DNA of 64,000 bases from Duganella sp. Root1480D1 (GCF_001427305.1 NZ_LMFZ01000002.1:1-64000); one strand, 5' to 3'; counted from the first letter of the stretch, positions 47,562 through 56,479 are shown. Numbers and translations are program-made. Notes: a model not told the origin generated them from the sequence alone.

Positions 47562-49673
47562 ATGCGACCCCAAGGACCCAAGTTGCCAGGCTTTCCGGTT
47601 TTGACGATTTCCAAGCGCCTCCGAACGCTGGCCGGCGCCTGTCTGCTTGCGCCCTGTCTTGCATTCGCCCAGTCGCCGCTCGACAGCGAAATTGCCCAGA
47701 TCCGCGAACTGGTGCGCTTCGTTCCCGAAAAAGCCCTGGTCGAGTTGCAGCAGATGGAACCGGTGGCCCGTTCCGCCCCGCCCCTGACCCGCGCCGAATT
47801 CCTGGCCCAACTCAGCCTGACCCACCGCAGCCTTGGCAAGCATGACGTCGCGCTCGCCCTGGCCGAAGAACTGTACGACTTCGGGCGCGCGCAGGACAAC
47901 AAGATCATCATCGCCAAAGGCTTGCTGACGAAAGCCTATGTGCGTTCGGCCATGAACGAACGCCAGGTCTCGCACGAACTGGCCTTCGAAGCGGAAAAGG
48001 TGGCCAGCGCCACCACCGATATGGTGCTGCGTGTGCAGTCCACCATCACCGCCGGCCAGAGCTACGCCGAACAAGGCAACTATCCGGTGGCCCTGATCCG
48101 CCTGCAATCAGCGGTGGAACTGGCGCAAAAGGTCGAGAACGACAAGGTGCCGCTGGCCAGCGCGCTCAACGCGCTGACCCTGTTCTATACCCAGGTGCGC
48201 GAGTACGAAAAGGCATGGGAAACACTGGGCGAAACCTTCGAAGTGTCGGAAACCCTGAATTCACCGGGCCGCATGGCGATTGCCAACAACACCGAATACG
48301 GCCTGGCCGTCGATACGCAACAGTACAAGCGCGGCATGCGCGCCCTGCTGGCCAACCTGGACCTGACCCGCAAGATTGGCGCCAAGCGCATGATCGCCAC
48401 TACGCTGGTGAACCTGTCCGATATCAACCTGAAGCTGCACGACTTCCCGACCGCGCTGCGCTTTGCCAATGAAGCCTCGGCTGCCGCGCGTGATGCGAGC
48501 GACGATGCCAACGAAGCCACGGCGCGCATCAATGCCGGCCAGGCCTACATGGGCACCAACAAGGTTGCAGAAGGAAAGAAGTCCTTCGCGCTGGGCATGG
48601 CCTATTACGAAAAGACCGGCGACAAGCCGGAGCTGCAAGCCCTGTTGACCGAATACGGCGAAGCGCTGGAGCGCGCGGGCGACTATCAGGGTGCGGTGGA
48701 AGCCTACCATCGTGAGCGCCAGATTTCGAACGAACTGTTCGAGTCGCAGCGCAAGAAAACCATGTGGGAGCTGCAGGAAAAGTACGACACCGAAAAGAAA
48801 AAGCGCCAGATCGAACAGCTATCGCATGAAAACCAGGCCAAGGGCGCAGAGCTGACTGCGCGCCGGCTGCAGCAACGCATCTGGTGGCTGTTGGCAGTCG
48901 TGTTCGCGCTGGCTGCGGTGATTGTCGGCCTGCTGTATCGCAAGGTGCGCCAGGCCAATGCCCAGCTTGAGGTGAAGAACCTGGAGTTGAAGGCGCAAAG
49001 CTCGCTCGATCCGCTCACGGCACTGTACAACCGCCGCCACTTCCAGGACTACATGCGCACGCATAACCAGGTGGAGCGGCGCGGCGCCAATGGCGAAGAC
49101 ATCGTGGGCGCGCTATTCCTGCTGGACGTCGACCACTTCAAGCACGTCAACGACACCTACGGCCACGCGGCCGGCGATGCGGTGCTGAAGATGATTGCGG
49201 AAAGCCTGCGCATTGCACTGCGCGAGACCGACATGATCGTGCGCTGGGGCGGCGAAGAATTCCTGGCCTTCCTGCCGGCCATCCCGCGCAACGGCGTGGA
49301 TGAAATTGCGCGCCGCATCCTGAACTGCGTGTCGTCGCAGCCGGTGCCGTTCCAGGCCCATATGATTCATGTAAACGTCTCGGTCGGCTTTGCACCGTTC
49401 CCGCTGGCGCCGGGCGGCTTGCCGCTACCTTGGGAGCGCGCGGTCAACCTGGTGGACATGGCGCTGTACCTGGCCAAGGCCCACGGGCGCAACCGCGCCT
49501 ACGGCGTGCGCGGCTTCTCCAACTTCGAGCAGACCTCGATGGAAGCCATCGAGCAGAACCTGGAGCAGGCCTGGCGCGCCGGCTTTGTCGACCTGACACT
49601 GGTGTTGGGCGGCATGCCCGACGAGCCGCCGCCATCCAACGTCGTACCGCTCAAAAGCAAGTCCGGAAACTAG
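47562..49673 (+). CDS. TPR-containing diguanylate cyclase (GGDEF)
   Basis: A 703-residue protein. A signal-anchor or signal peptide lies at about 15-38 (ACLLAPCLAFAQ), then periplasmic TPR-like helices to about 400, a coiled-coil (LQEKYDTEKKKRQIEQLS), a membrane segment (WWLLAVVFALAAVIVGLLY) and a cytoplasmic GGDEF domain. The active site is GGEEF at 563-567 and the inhibitory I-site RETD at 554-557, exactly 5 residues ahead, so it should make cyclic-di-GMP with product inhibition. The start is uncertain; TTG at 47595 would give a shorter signal peptide. Confidence 0.88.
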   Translation: MRPQGPKLPGFPVLTISKRLRTLAGACLLAPCLAFAQSPLDSEIAQIRELVRFVPEKALVELQQMEPVARSAPPLTRAEFLAQLSLTHRSLGKHDVALALAEELYDFGRAQDNKIIIAKGLLTKAYVRSAMNERQVSHELAFEAEKVASATTDMVLRVQSTITAGQSYAEQGNYPVALIRLQSAVELAQKVENDKVPLASALNALTLFYTQVREYEKAWETLGETFEVSETLNSPGRMAIANNTEYGLAVDTQQYKRGMRALLANLDLTRKIGAKRMIATTLVNLSDINLKLHDFPTALRFANEASAAARDASDDANEATARINAGQAYMGTNKVAEGKKSFALGMAYYEKTGDKPELQALLTEYGEALERAGDYQGAVEAYHRERQISNELFESQRKKTMWELQEKYDTEKKKRQIEQLSHENQAKGAELTARRLQQRIWWLLAVVFALAAVIVGLLYRKVRQANAQLEVKNLELKAQSSLDPLTALYNRRHFQDYMRTHNQVERRGANGEDIVGALFLLDVDHFKHVNDTYGHAAGDAVLKMIAESLRIALRETDMIVRWGGEEFLAFLPAIPRNGVDEIARRILNCVSSQPVPFQAHMIHVNVSVGFAPFPLAPGGLPLPWERAVNLVDMALYLAKAHGRNRAYGVRGFSNFEQTSMEAIEQNLEQAWRAGFVDLTLVLGGMPDEPPPSNVVPLKSKSGN

Positions 49674-49993
49674 TTCTTTTCCTTGCGCGCTTCGCGGGCC
49701 GACTCCTGCATTTCCTTGCCGGCCTGCTCGACTTTCTCGCCCAGCTTTTCAGTCGCCTTGTTCAACTTTTCGCCGGCTTGCTGGGCCGCCTGGTCCAGTT
49801 TCTGGCCAGCCTGGTCCAGTTTTTCGCCAGCCTGGTTGGCAGCCCGGTCCAGCTTCTCGCCGGCCACGCTGGCAGCTTTGTCGATTTCACGGCCGGCCTG
49901 TTCTGCCGGGCCGATACGCTTGTCCTCAGGTTTCTGGCAACCGCCCAGGGCCAGCGTGAGCGTTGCAAACAGCACGGCAATCATGCTTTTCAT
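49670..49993 (-). CDS. Small lipoprotein with 11-residue helical repeats
   Basis: A 107-residue protein with lipobox LALGGC (Cys at 19), so outer- or inner-membrane anchored. After the Cys the chain is a charged helix made of degenerate 11-residue units such as AANQAGEKLDQ and AAQQAGEKLNK, reminiscent of LEA-type or apolipoprotein repeats. No family assigned. Its stop interlocks with the convergent GGDEF stop (CTAG). The start has AAAGGAG about 8 nt ahead. Confidence 0.82.
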   Translation of the reverse strand: MKSMIAVLFATLTLALGGCQKPEDKRIGPAEQAGREIDKAASVAGEKLDRAANQAGEKLDQAGQKLDQAAQQAGEKLNKATEKLGEKVEQAGKEMQESAREARKEKN

Positions 49994-50044
49994 GGTGTCT
50001 CCTTTCCAACCGGCATATCGAAAATGTTACGCTAGAATACTCCA

Positions 50045-50683
50045 ATGGACGCGCACATTCCCATCCTTAAGCGGGCGGGCATGGTGCTGGTGGTGCTGGG
50101 CACCTGCGACTTGCTGGCCATTCGGTCCGGCCTTTTCCTGCTCGGCGCAGCAGCCGGAGTAGGCTTGCTGTTCGGCAGTCTGCACATGGCCTCGCTGGTG
50201 CGTTGGATTGCCGCCTTCGCGCTGTGCGCCCTTGGCGTGATGATGCTGGCCTGGCCCCTGATGCAGCCGGTCGACCTGACCCTGACCCAACTCAAGCTGC
50301 AACCGCGCATCCTCCCGTCCCTTGTCACCAGCGCGACCTGGATGTTGCTGCTGCACTGGCTCTATCGCACCCTCGGCGCCCCGGCGGTACTGGCCGCGCG
50401 CCGCGCTGCCGGCCATAAACCGCGCCACATGGGATTGGCCGCTGCCTGCGGCGCCACGCTGTCGCTGATGGTGTGCAGCACGCTGGCGCTCATGCTGCAT
50501 GGCGATGCGGCGGAGCGCGCGCTGCGTGCGGCCGAACGCCAATTCGGGCCGGATTACCGCTACCACGTGGCAGCGCTGAAGGTCGAAGGCAAGCGCGTGG
50601 AAGGACTGGTCACTGCATGGAATGGCAACGAGATCCGCAATATCCCGGTGGCATGGCAAGAGGATGCTAACGGCGACCGATGA
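50045..50683 (+). CDS. Membrane protein of unknown function
   Basis: A 212-residue protein with about five hydrophobic segments (12-30, 33-50, 53-75, 95-110, 130-148) and a soluble C-terminal tail of about 60 residues (RQFGPDYRYHVAALKVEGKRV). I do not recognise the family. It is divergent from the repeat lipoprotein and overlaps the convergent 93-residue gene by 17 nt. No clear ribosome site. Confidence 0.7.
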   Translation: MDAHIPILKRAGMVLVVLGTCDLLAIRSGLFLLGAAAGVGLLFGSLHMASLVRWIAAFALCALGVMMLAWPLMQPVDLTLTQLKLQPRILPSLVTSATWMLLLHWLYRTLGAPAVLAARRAAGHKPRHMGLAAACGATLSLMVCSTLALMLHGDAAERALRAAERQFGPDYRYHVAALKVEGKRVEGLVTAWNGNEIRNIPVAWQEDANGDR

Positions 50684-50948
50684 CGAAGGCGCCGACCAGC
50701 GCTGCCACGCCGAACACCAGCAAGGTGCTGCAGAAAGCCAGGTTGAGGAATTTGGAAGGGTTCAGCACCCCCAGCACGGCAGCGGCCAGGAAGGCCAATC
50801 CGAAGAACAGCAGCCAGCCGGCCGTGTCCGCGGCCGAGATATCGGTTCCGCGCTCCTGAACATGGCGCATGAAGGCGCGCCGAACGGCGTTGGATGCCAG
50901 CAACACCAACAGGAAAACGCCACCTGCAGCTAAAAGGCTTACCTGCAT
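50667..50948 (-). CDS. Small membrane protein of unknown function
   Basis: A 93-residue protein with three hydrophobic segments (about 4-22, 42-60, 68-90) and a charged loop between the first two (RRAFMRHVQERGTD). Unrecognised. It overlaps the convergent gene by 17 nt at the 3' end. Confidence 0.62.
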   Translation of the reverse strand: MQVSLLAAGGVFLLVLLASNAVRRAFMRHVQERGTDISAADTAGWLLFFGLAFLAAAVLGVLNPSKFLNLAFCSTLLVFGVAALVGAFVIGRR

Positions 50949-50992
50949 CTGCGCTCCAATATTTGGCTTTGGGCAGATGGTAGCACCGAGTC

Positions 50993-51448
50993 TTAATCGG
51001 CGACGATCTTTTTGGGCGGCGGCGGCGGAGCGAAGGCGACGTTATCGCCTTCCGGCGCGGAATCCTTGGCATCCGACTCCTCGAGCCAGCGATCCAGGCT
51101 GCTGCGGCGGCGGATGGTGATGCCCTTGTTGCTGATGTAACCGATCTGTTCGAAGTTATCCAGCTTGCAAACCATCTTGGACGTGGTCGGCAGGTTGTCG
51201 CGCAGTCGGTCGTAAGCCTTGCGTGCCTTCTGCTCCCACTTGGCCAGCGTCGGCTCATTAAAGCGGTTGCTTTCGTAATAGATGGTCAGTGTGTGGTCGT
51301 GATTGCCATAACCGACTACTGCCGCCCCCTTGCGGATCGCGCTCAGGATATCTTCCTTGATATTGGACGTCGGGACGAAGATGGCCGCACGGCTATCCGT
51401 TTCATCGGGCCGCTGTAGCGGCAGGTCCTGGCCAAACTGTACACCCAT
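50993..51448 (-). CDS. Unrecognised cytosolic protein with Pro-rich tail
   Basis: A 151-residue soluble protein: a compact N-terminal part (VPTSNIKEDILSAIRKGAAVVGYGNHDHTLTIYYESNRF), a basic helical middle and a disordered C-terminus with PPPPP. ATG at 51448 has GGGGAG about 8 nt ahead. No motif points to a function. Confidence 0.7.
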   Translation of the reverse strand: MGVQFGQDLPLQRPDETDSRAAIFVPTSNIKEDILSAIRKGAAVVGYGNHDHTLTIYYESNRFNEPTLAKWEQKARKAYDRLRDNLPTTSKMVCKLDNFEQIGYISNKGITIRRRSSLDRWLEESDAKDSAPEGDNVAFAPPPPPKKIVAD

Positions 51449-51520
51449 CAATGTTTCTCCCCGGCTATATGCATCCGATTCTACCTCGCGCCCTTTCCCG
51501 GTTCAAGCGGCGGCGCGCCG

Positions 51521-51526
51521 TATAAT
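51521..51526 (+). promoter_or_regulatory. -10 element of the aminopeptidase gene
   Basis: A consensus TATAAT lies 32 nt before the chosen start. Two in-frame ATGs at 51525 and 51531 overlap or directly follow it and so probably are not used. No clear -35 element. Confidence 0.4.
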
Positions 51527-51557
51527 GCGCATGCCTCATCTTCTTTATAGCCTGATA

Positions 51558-52586
51558 ATGACAGCTTTTCCACCTGCCGCCCGCGATTCGGCAGCGCGCA
51601 ATGTGCGCGACCTGCTTGCCCACGCCATCGAACACGCCGCGCCACAGCAGGCTTTAGTGGTATTCGACCACCGCAGCCCCTTGTCCCAGGTGCTGGCTGA
51701 CGCCTACCGCGCAGCCCTGCCTGCAGGCCGCTTCATCGACTTTGACACGTTGCAGCCAGAAGAGGTACTTGCGGCTTTCGAGCAACTGCAGGCGGGCGAC
51801 CTGGTGGTGCTGGTGCAGACCACCAGCTTCCGCCTGAATGAATACCGCATCCGCATGGAACTGTTCAAGCGCGGCCTGAAGGTGATCGAGCATATGCATC
51901 TGTCACGCATGCCGGGTGAACAAGGTCTTGTCTATATTGACGCACTGGCTTATGACCCGGCGTACTACCGTGGCGTAGGCCATGCCTTGAAGGCGCGCAT
52001 CGAACGCGCGCAGTCGGGCGTGGTGGAAAGTGGCGGCGAGCGGCTGGTGTTCGCTTCTGCGTTTGAAGAAGCCAAGCTGAATATCGGCGACTACAGCGCC
52101 ATGAAGAATGTCGGCGGCCTGTTCCCGATCGGCGAAGTATTCACCGAGGCGCAGGACCTGGAAGCGGTCAACGGCCGCGCCAAGGTGTTCGTGTTCGGCG
52201 ACACCACCTTCCACGTCAACCGCCCTGTCACCCCGATCACCATGATCGTGGAAAAAGGCCGCGTGGTCGGCGCCGAAAACAGCACTCCCGAGTTCGACAA
52301 TATGCTGGCGATCATTCGCGCGCATGAAGGCGAAGTGTGGGTGCGTGAACTTGGCTTCGGCATGAACCGAGCCTTTTCGCGCGAGCGCACGGTGGACGAC
52401 ATCGGCACCTACGAGCGCATGTGCGGCATCCACCTTTCGCTGGGCGCCAAGCACGGCCAATACCAGAAGCCCCAGTTCAAGCGCAAAGACGCCCGCTTCC
52501 ACGTCGACGTCTTCGTCCAGACCGACGCGGTCTACCTCGACGACGAACAGGTCTACCGCGACGGCGGCTGGGCGCCCGCTTCCTGA
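51558..52586 (+). CDS. M29-like (thermophilic-type) aminopeptidase
   Basis: A 342-residue cytosolic protein resembling the AmpS/M29 leucyl-aminopeptidase fold. Family-like stretches are VGGLFPIGEVFTEAQDLEAVNG around residues 190-211, where a metal-binding Glu is expected, and FGMNRAFSRERTVDDIGTYER near 273-293. Metal ligands in the family are Glu, His, Tyr and Asp in the C-terminal half; plausible His and Asp residues are present (HLSLGAKHGQY). Some members of this group lack proven activity. The 3' end overlaps the convergent DUF418 gene by 34 nt. Confidence 0.72.
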   Translation: MTAFPPAARDSAARNVRDLLAHAIEHAAPQQALVVFDHRSPLSQVLADAYRAALPAGRFIDFDTLQPEEVLAAFEQLQAGDLVVLVQTTSFRLNEYRIRMELFKRGLKVIEHMHLSRMPGEQGLVYIDALAYDPAYYRGVGHALKARIERAQSGVVESGGERLVFASAFEEAKLNIGDYSAMKNVGGLFPIGEVFTEAQDLEAVNGRAKVFVFGDTTFHVNRPVTPITMIVEKGRVVGAENSTPEFDNMLAIIRAHEGEVWVRELGFGMNRAFSRERTVDDIGTYERMCGIHLSLGAKHGQYQKPQFKRKDARFHVDVFVQTDAVYLDDEQVYRDGGWAPAS

Positions 52587-53728
52587 GGCAGCCACTGCCA
52601 ATTCGTTATTGCGCGCAGCAGCCATTCAGCGGGGCCGTAGGTGCGGTGCTTGAGCCACCAAGCGCTGAGGGCCATTTGTGCGAGGTAGATCGCTGGCACC
52701 AGCGCCAGCACGGCGATTGGCGGGAGTGCGTCGCACAGTCGCATGCCGTAGCCGGTGAACAGCACGGCCATGACCAGCGATTGCATCAGGTAATTGCTTA
52801 AGGCGAGCTTGCCCATTGGCGCCAGCGCCGCAATCACGTGCGCGCCATGGCGGCTGTCGAACAACATCAAAAGTGCTGCAACATAAGCCGCCGTCAGGAA
52901 AGGCGCGGTCAGCACGCTCAGCGCGGTGGCGAAGATGACCATCGCGCCGCCGGGAGCCAGCTCCGAGGCCAGTGCGTACAACACAGCGCCGCCTGCGCCC
53001 AACAATCCGAGGCGCAGGACGCGCGGAAGCCAGGCCCGCAGCGCATCTGCCCTGGCAAACAGTTGCTCGCGCCCCGCCGCCATCCCAATCAGGAACATGG
53101 CGAACGCGCTCGGTCCCTGGCCGAACAGCAGCAGCGCCACTGTCGATGGGAATTCACCCGTGATGTAAGCCTGCGTGCTGCGTGCCTCGCCATGGAAGGC
53201 TGCAAGCTTGGCAAACACGGGCTTCAGGTCCGGCGCTCCCTCTCCCCCGAGCAGGAGCACAACTCCAAGCGCCGCCAGCATCAAAGCCGCCAACAGCAGC
53301 AGGGCCGCCGCCACTTCGATCGCGCGGCGCTGCCGGCCGTACAGGGCCAGGAGCAGGAAGCACAGCAAGCCATATAAATGCAGGATGTCGCCATAAAACA
53401 GCAGGCAGCCATGCAGCACGCCCAGCACTGCCAGCCCCGCCGAACGGCGCAGCATGCGCGGGCGGAACGCAGCGCCGGCTCGTTCGGCCGCCGCCATCTG
53501 TAGCGTAAAGCTGTAACCAAACAGGAAGGAAAACAGCAGGTAGAACTTGGTCTCGAACAGCAGCGCCACCACAAAGCGCACTGCGATATCCAGCCCGCCG
53601 CCATAGCGCGGGTTGTTCACGCCGGATGCAAAATAAGGATCGGCAAACAGCCAGATATTGACGCTCAGAATTCCGAGCAGGGCGAAGCCGCGCAGGGCAT
53701 CGACATTGAGGAGGCGGGACTGGTCCAT
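52553..53728 (-). CDS. DUF418 family membrane protein (YeiB-like)
   Basis: A 391-residue polytopic membrane protein. It starts with the family signature RLLNVDALRGFALLGILSVN and ends with the DUF418 domain (about 230-385, NYLMQSLVMAVLFTGYGM; LAQMALSAWWLKHRTYGPAEW). About ten membrane segments. YeiB-like proteins resemble acyltransferase-3/heparan-acetyltransferase membrane folds, but their role is unknown. Confidence 0.9.
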   Translation of the reverse strand: MDQSRLLNVDALRGFALLGILSVNIWLFADPYFASGVNNPRYGGGLDIAVRFVVALLFETKFYLLFSFLFGYSFTLQMAAAERAGAAFRPRMLRRSAGLAVLGVLHGCLLFYGDILHLYGLLCFLLLALYGRQRRAIEVAAALLLLAALMLAALGVVLLLGGEGAPDLKPVFAKLAAFHGEARSTQAYITGEFPSTVALLLFGQGPSAFAMFLIGMAAGREQLFARADALRAWLPRVLRLGLLGAGGAVLYALASELAPGGAMVIFATALSVLTAPFLTAAYVAALLMLFDSRHGAHVIAALAPMGKLALSNYLMQSLVMAVLFTGYGMRLCDALPPIAVLALVPAIYLAQMALSAWWLKHRTYGPAEWLLRAITNWQWLPQEAGAQPPSR

Positions 53729-53735
53729 CCCTTGA

Positions 53736-54671
53736 TTATATATTTAGCAACCCCGCCTCTGCCAGGGCCTTGTCCCAGGGCGGTGCAGGCTGGTACTCCG
53801 CCACCAGGAAATCGATCAACGCCCTCACCTTCGGCGATAGCTGGCGCGTGGCCGGGTACAGGGCGCTCAAATGGTTCAAGGGCAAGTCCCAATCCGCCAG
53901 CACCGGCACCAGCCGCCCCTCGATCATGTCGCGCCAGGCCAGGAAGGTCGTCGTGTACACGATGCCCAGACCGCGCAAGGCTGCATGCTGCAACACCATC
54001 CCGTTATTGGCGGTGAAGGCCGGCGTCACCCGCACCGTAGTCCGCTCTTCGCCGCGCGCAAAGTGCCATGCGATGCCGCCGGTCAGGTGGCTGAAATGCA
54101 GGCATTGGTGGCGATGCAGGTCTTCCGGAACCTCGGGCCGCCCGGCACGCGCCAGGTAGGCTGGCGATGCACACAATACGCCACGGCACGGCGCCAGGGG
54201 GCGTATCGCCAGCGCGCGGCTGTCCGGAATCCCGCCTACGCGGATCGTCAGGTCAAAGCCATGCTCGATCGGGTCCAGCAGCGCATCGTCGACGTGCAAC
54301 AGCGGCGCCAACTGCGGATGCGGCAAGCTGAATCGCGCCACCGCATCGGCCAGCCATTCGCTGCCGAAACTGGAGGGCGCCTGGATCCGCAGCGGCCCCG
54401 CCAGTTCGATGCCGGCGTGCGTCACCACCCGCGCCGCTTCCTGCGCCTGCAGCACCGCCAGGGCGCAGGGTTCAAGGTAAGCCTGTCCCGCGTCGGTCAG
54501 GCTCACGTCGCGCGTGGAGCGGTGCAGCAGGCGCGCATTCAGGCGTTCCTCCAGCGCGATCACATGCTTGCTCACCATGGCGCGCGTCATGCCCAGCCGG
54601 CGCGCGGCGCCGCTGAAGCTGCGCTGGCGCGCTACCTCGACGAAGATTTCCATTGCCTTGAGCTGGTCCAT
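53736..54671 (-). CDS. LysR-family transcriptional regulator
   Basis: A 311-residue LysR protein of the CrgA/DsdC-like subgroup. N-terminal winged helix-turn-helix MDQLKAMEIFVEVARQRSF...GAARRLGMTRAMVSKHV (1-60), then an effector domain (about 90-295). I use the ATG at 54671; an ATG 6 codons upstream falls in the inverted repeat at 54679 and lacks a ribosome site. It is divergent from the dioxygenase/isomerase pair it probably controls. Confidence 0.92.
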   Translation of the reverse strand: MDQLKAMEIFVEVARQRSFSGAARRLGMTRAMVSKHVIALEERLNARLLHRSTRDVSLTDAGQAYLEPCALAVLQAQEAARVVTHAGIELAGPLRIQAPSSFGSEWLADAVARFSLPHPQLAPLLHVDDALLDPIEHGFDLTIRVGGIPDSRALAIRPLAPCRGVLCASPAYLARAGRPEVPEDLHRHQCLHFSHLTGGIAWHFARGEERTTVRVTPAFTANNGMVLQHAALRGLGIVYTTTFLAWRDMIEGRLVPVLADWDLPLNHLSALYPATRQLSPKVRALIDFLVAEYQPAPPWDKALAEAGLLNI

Positions 54672-54678
54672 GGCATCG

Positions 54679-54701
54679 ATTGTCTCCATTTTGAAGACAA
54701 T
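54679..54701. promoter_or_regulatory. LysR-type operator in the divergent promoter region
   Basis: Arms ATTGTCT (54679-54685) and AGACAAT (54695-54701) with a 9-nt spacer contain the T-N11-A form of LysR binding sites. It lies 8 bp from the regulator start and 75 bp before the dioxygenase start. Confidence 0.6.
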
Positions 54702-54775
54702 GTGTCAACCGTTTGTGCGTTGTTCGCATCCAATCGCATGCCTACAATGACCTGCATCAAGAAAAGGAGCACCAC

Positions 54776-55615
54776 ATGCTGACCGACGCCCAAAAAGCCC
54801 AATACGCCAAGGACGGCTTCATCGTCATCCCAGGTTTCAAGAGCGCAGAAGAAATCGCCGCCCTGCGCGCCCGCGCCGCGCAAGTCGTGAACGACTTCGA
54901 CCCGGCTGTCGCGCAAGGCATCTTCACCACCAAGGAGCAGGAAAAGAAGGCCGACGACTACTTCCTGGGCTCGGATAACACCATGCGCTGCTTCTTTGAG
55001 GAAGAAGCCTTTGGTCCGGACGGCCAACTGAAACAGGCCAAGGAACTGTCGATCAACAAGATCGGCCACGCCATGCACGACCTGGACCCGGCCTTCCGCG
55101 CCTTCACCGCCGACGCGCGCCTGGAGCAGATCGCCCGCGATATCGGCCTGGCCGAACCGCAGGTCTGGCAATCGATGTACATCTTCAAGCAGCCTGGCAT
55201 CGGTGGCGAAGTGCGCTGGCACCAGGACGCCACCTATTTCGACACCACTCCGATCAGCGTCACCACATTCTGGTTCGCGCTGGAAGACGCCACGCTGGAA
55301 AATGGCTGCATGTGGGCGGAACCGGGCGGCCATCGCTCACCGCTGCGCGAACGCTTCATCCGCGAAGGCGACCAGGTGAGCGTGGAAAAGCTGGACAACA
55401 CGCCTTGGCCAACCGACGCCACCGCCGTGCCGCTCGAATGCAAGGCCGGCTCGCTGGTCTGCTTCCACGGCCTTCTGCCGCATTACAGTGCGCCGAACCG
55501 CTCGCCGGTTTCGCGCCATGCCTACACGCTGCACGTGACCGACGGCCGCACCGAATATTCCAAGCGCAACTGGATCCAGCGTGACGCTTCCTTCCCTGTG
55601 CGAGGCTTCCTGTGA
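54776..55615 (+). CDS. Phytanoyl-CoA dioxygenase (PhyH) family protein
   Basis: A 279-residue Fe(II)/2-oxoglutarate oxygenase. The iron facial triad is H149-x-D151 (RWHQDATYF) with the distal His in CFHGLLPHYSAPN and the 2-oxoglutarate Arg in SPVSRHAYTLH. Bacterial PhyH proteins hydroxylate a range of small molecules, so the substrate is unknown. AAGGAG lies 6 nt before the ATG. Its stop overlaps the next gene's GTG start, pairing it with a sugar-isomerase-like protein. Confidence 0.9.
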   Translation: MLTDAQKAQYAKDGFIVIPGFKSAEEIAALRARAAQVVNDFDPAVAQGIFTTKEQEKKADDYFLGSDNTMRCFFEEEAFGPDGQLKQAKELSINKIGHAMHDLDPAFRAFTADARLEQIARDIGLAEPQVWQSMYIFKQPGIGGEVRWHQDATYFDTTPISVTTFWFALEDATLENGCMWAEPGGHRSPLRERFIREGDQVSVEKLDNTPWPTDATAVPLECKAGSLVCFHGLLPHYSAPNRSPVSRHAYTLHVTDGRTEYSKRNWIQRDASFPVRGFL

Positions 55616-56430
55616 AAATCAGCATCTTCGCACCGCACTGGGGCAGCAATGAGCTGCCGCCGGACGTCTTCATCGCCAAGGTAAAAGAAGCGGGCTTCGA
55701 CGGCATCGAAATGTCGCTGCCGCTGGACCGCGCCCAGCGCGATAACTGGGCCTACAAGATCGCCAACGCAGGGCTGGATTTGATTGTCGCCCAATGGGAG
55801 ACAGTGTTCCACGCCGATTTCGATGCGCACAAACAGGCGCTTGGAGAGCTGCTGCGCAACGCCTGCGAGGTGCAGCCGGTGCTGGTCAACTCGCACACCG
55901 GCAAGGATTGGTACACGCCAAAGCAGAACGAAGAACTGATCGCGCTCGCCGCCGGCATCTCGAAGGAGTATGGCGTGCCGGTGGTGCACGAGATCCACCG
56001 CAGCCGCTTCAGCGGCCACCCTATGCTGCTGCTGCCTTATCTCGATCGCCTGCCGCAGCTCCAGCTGAACGCCGACCTTTCGCACTGGTGCGTGGCCTGC
56101 GAATCGCTGTTGGAAGACCAGGAACTGACGCTGGCCAAAGTGCTGCCGCGCGTGCGCCATATCCACGCCCGCATCGGCCACCAGCAAGGCCCGCAGGTCG
56201 CCGACTTCCGCGCGCCGGAAAATGCCGACGCACTGAAAGCCCACCTGTCCTGGTGGGACCGCATCATTGAGCTGCGCCGCAACGACGGCGCCGAACGCAT
56301 GACGCTTACCCCGGAATTCGGCCCGGCGCCTTACACTTTCACCTTGCCTTACACCGGCCAGCCCGTCAGCAATGCGTGGGACCAGAACGTGGCGATGCTG
56401 GACTTGCTGCGCCAGCGCTATTGCAAGTAA
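55612..56430 (+). CDS. Sugar phosphate isomerase/epimerase-like TIM-barrel protein
   Basis: A 272-residue xylose-isomerase-like TIM barrel (AP_endonuc_2 superfamily). Visible family features are GFDGIEMSLPL near residue 30, NSHTGKDWY near 94-102, VVHEIHRSRFSGH with a metal-type Glu near 124, NADLSHWCV near 151-159 and LTPEFGP near 228-234. These positions fit the Glu/Asp/His/Glu metal site. Start is GTG within TGTGA, overlapping the dioxygenase stop. A strong terminator follows. Confidence 0.87.
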   Translation: MKISIFAPHWGSNELPPDVFIAKVKEAGFDGIEMSLPLDRAQRDNWAYKIANAGLDLIVAQWETVFHADFDAHKQALGELLRNACEVQPVLVNSHTGKDWYTPKQNEELIALAAGISKEYGVPVVHEIHRSRFSGHPMLLLPYLDRLPQLQLNADLSHWCVACESLLEDQELTLAKVLPRVRHIHARIGHQQGPQVADFRAPENADALKAHLSWWDRIIELRRNDGAERMTLTPEFGPAPYTFTLPYTGQPVSNAWDQNVAMLDLLRQRYCK

Positions 56431-56451
56431 TTCGGATCTCCGCTGCACAGA

Positions 56452-56479
56452 AAAAAGGGCATGAATTCATGCCCTTTTT
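56452..56479. terminator. Rho-independent terminator (perfect 28-bp palindrome)
   Basis: AAAAAGGGCATGAA (56452-56465) and TTCATGCCCTTTTT (56466-56479) are perfect complements, giving a stem with T-run 22 nt past the isomerase stop. It works for the plus-strand operon and could serve either direction. Confidence 0.9.

Noticed and set aside
54687..54689. Upstream ATG as start of the LysR gene
   Set aside because: It lies between the arms of the predicted operator and has no ribosome site; the next ATG fits the family start.
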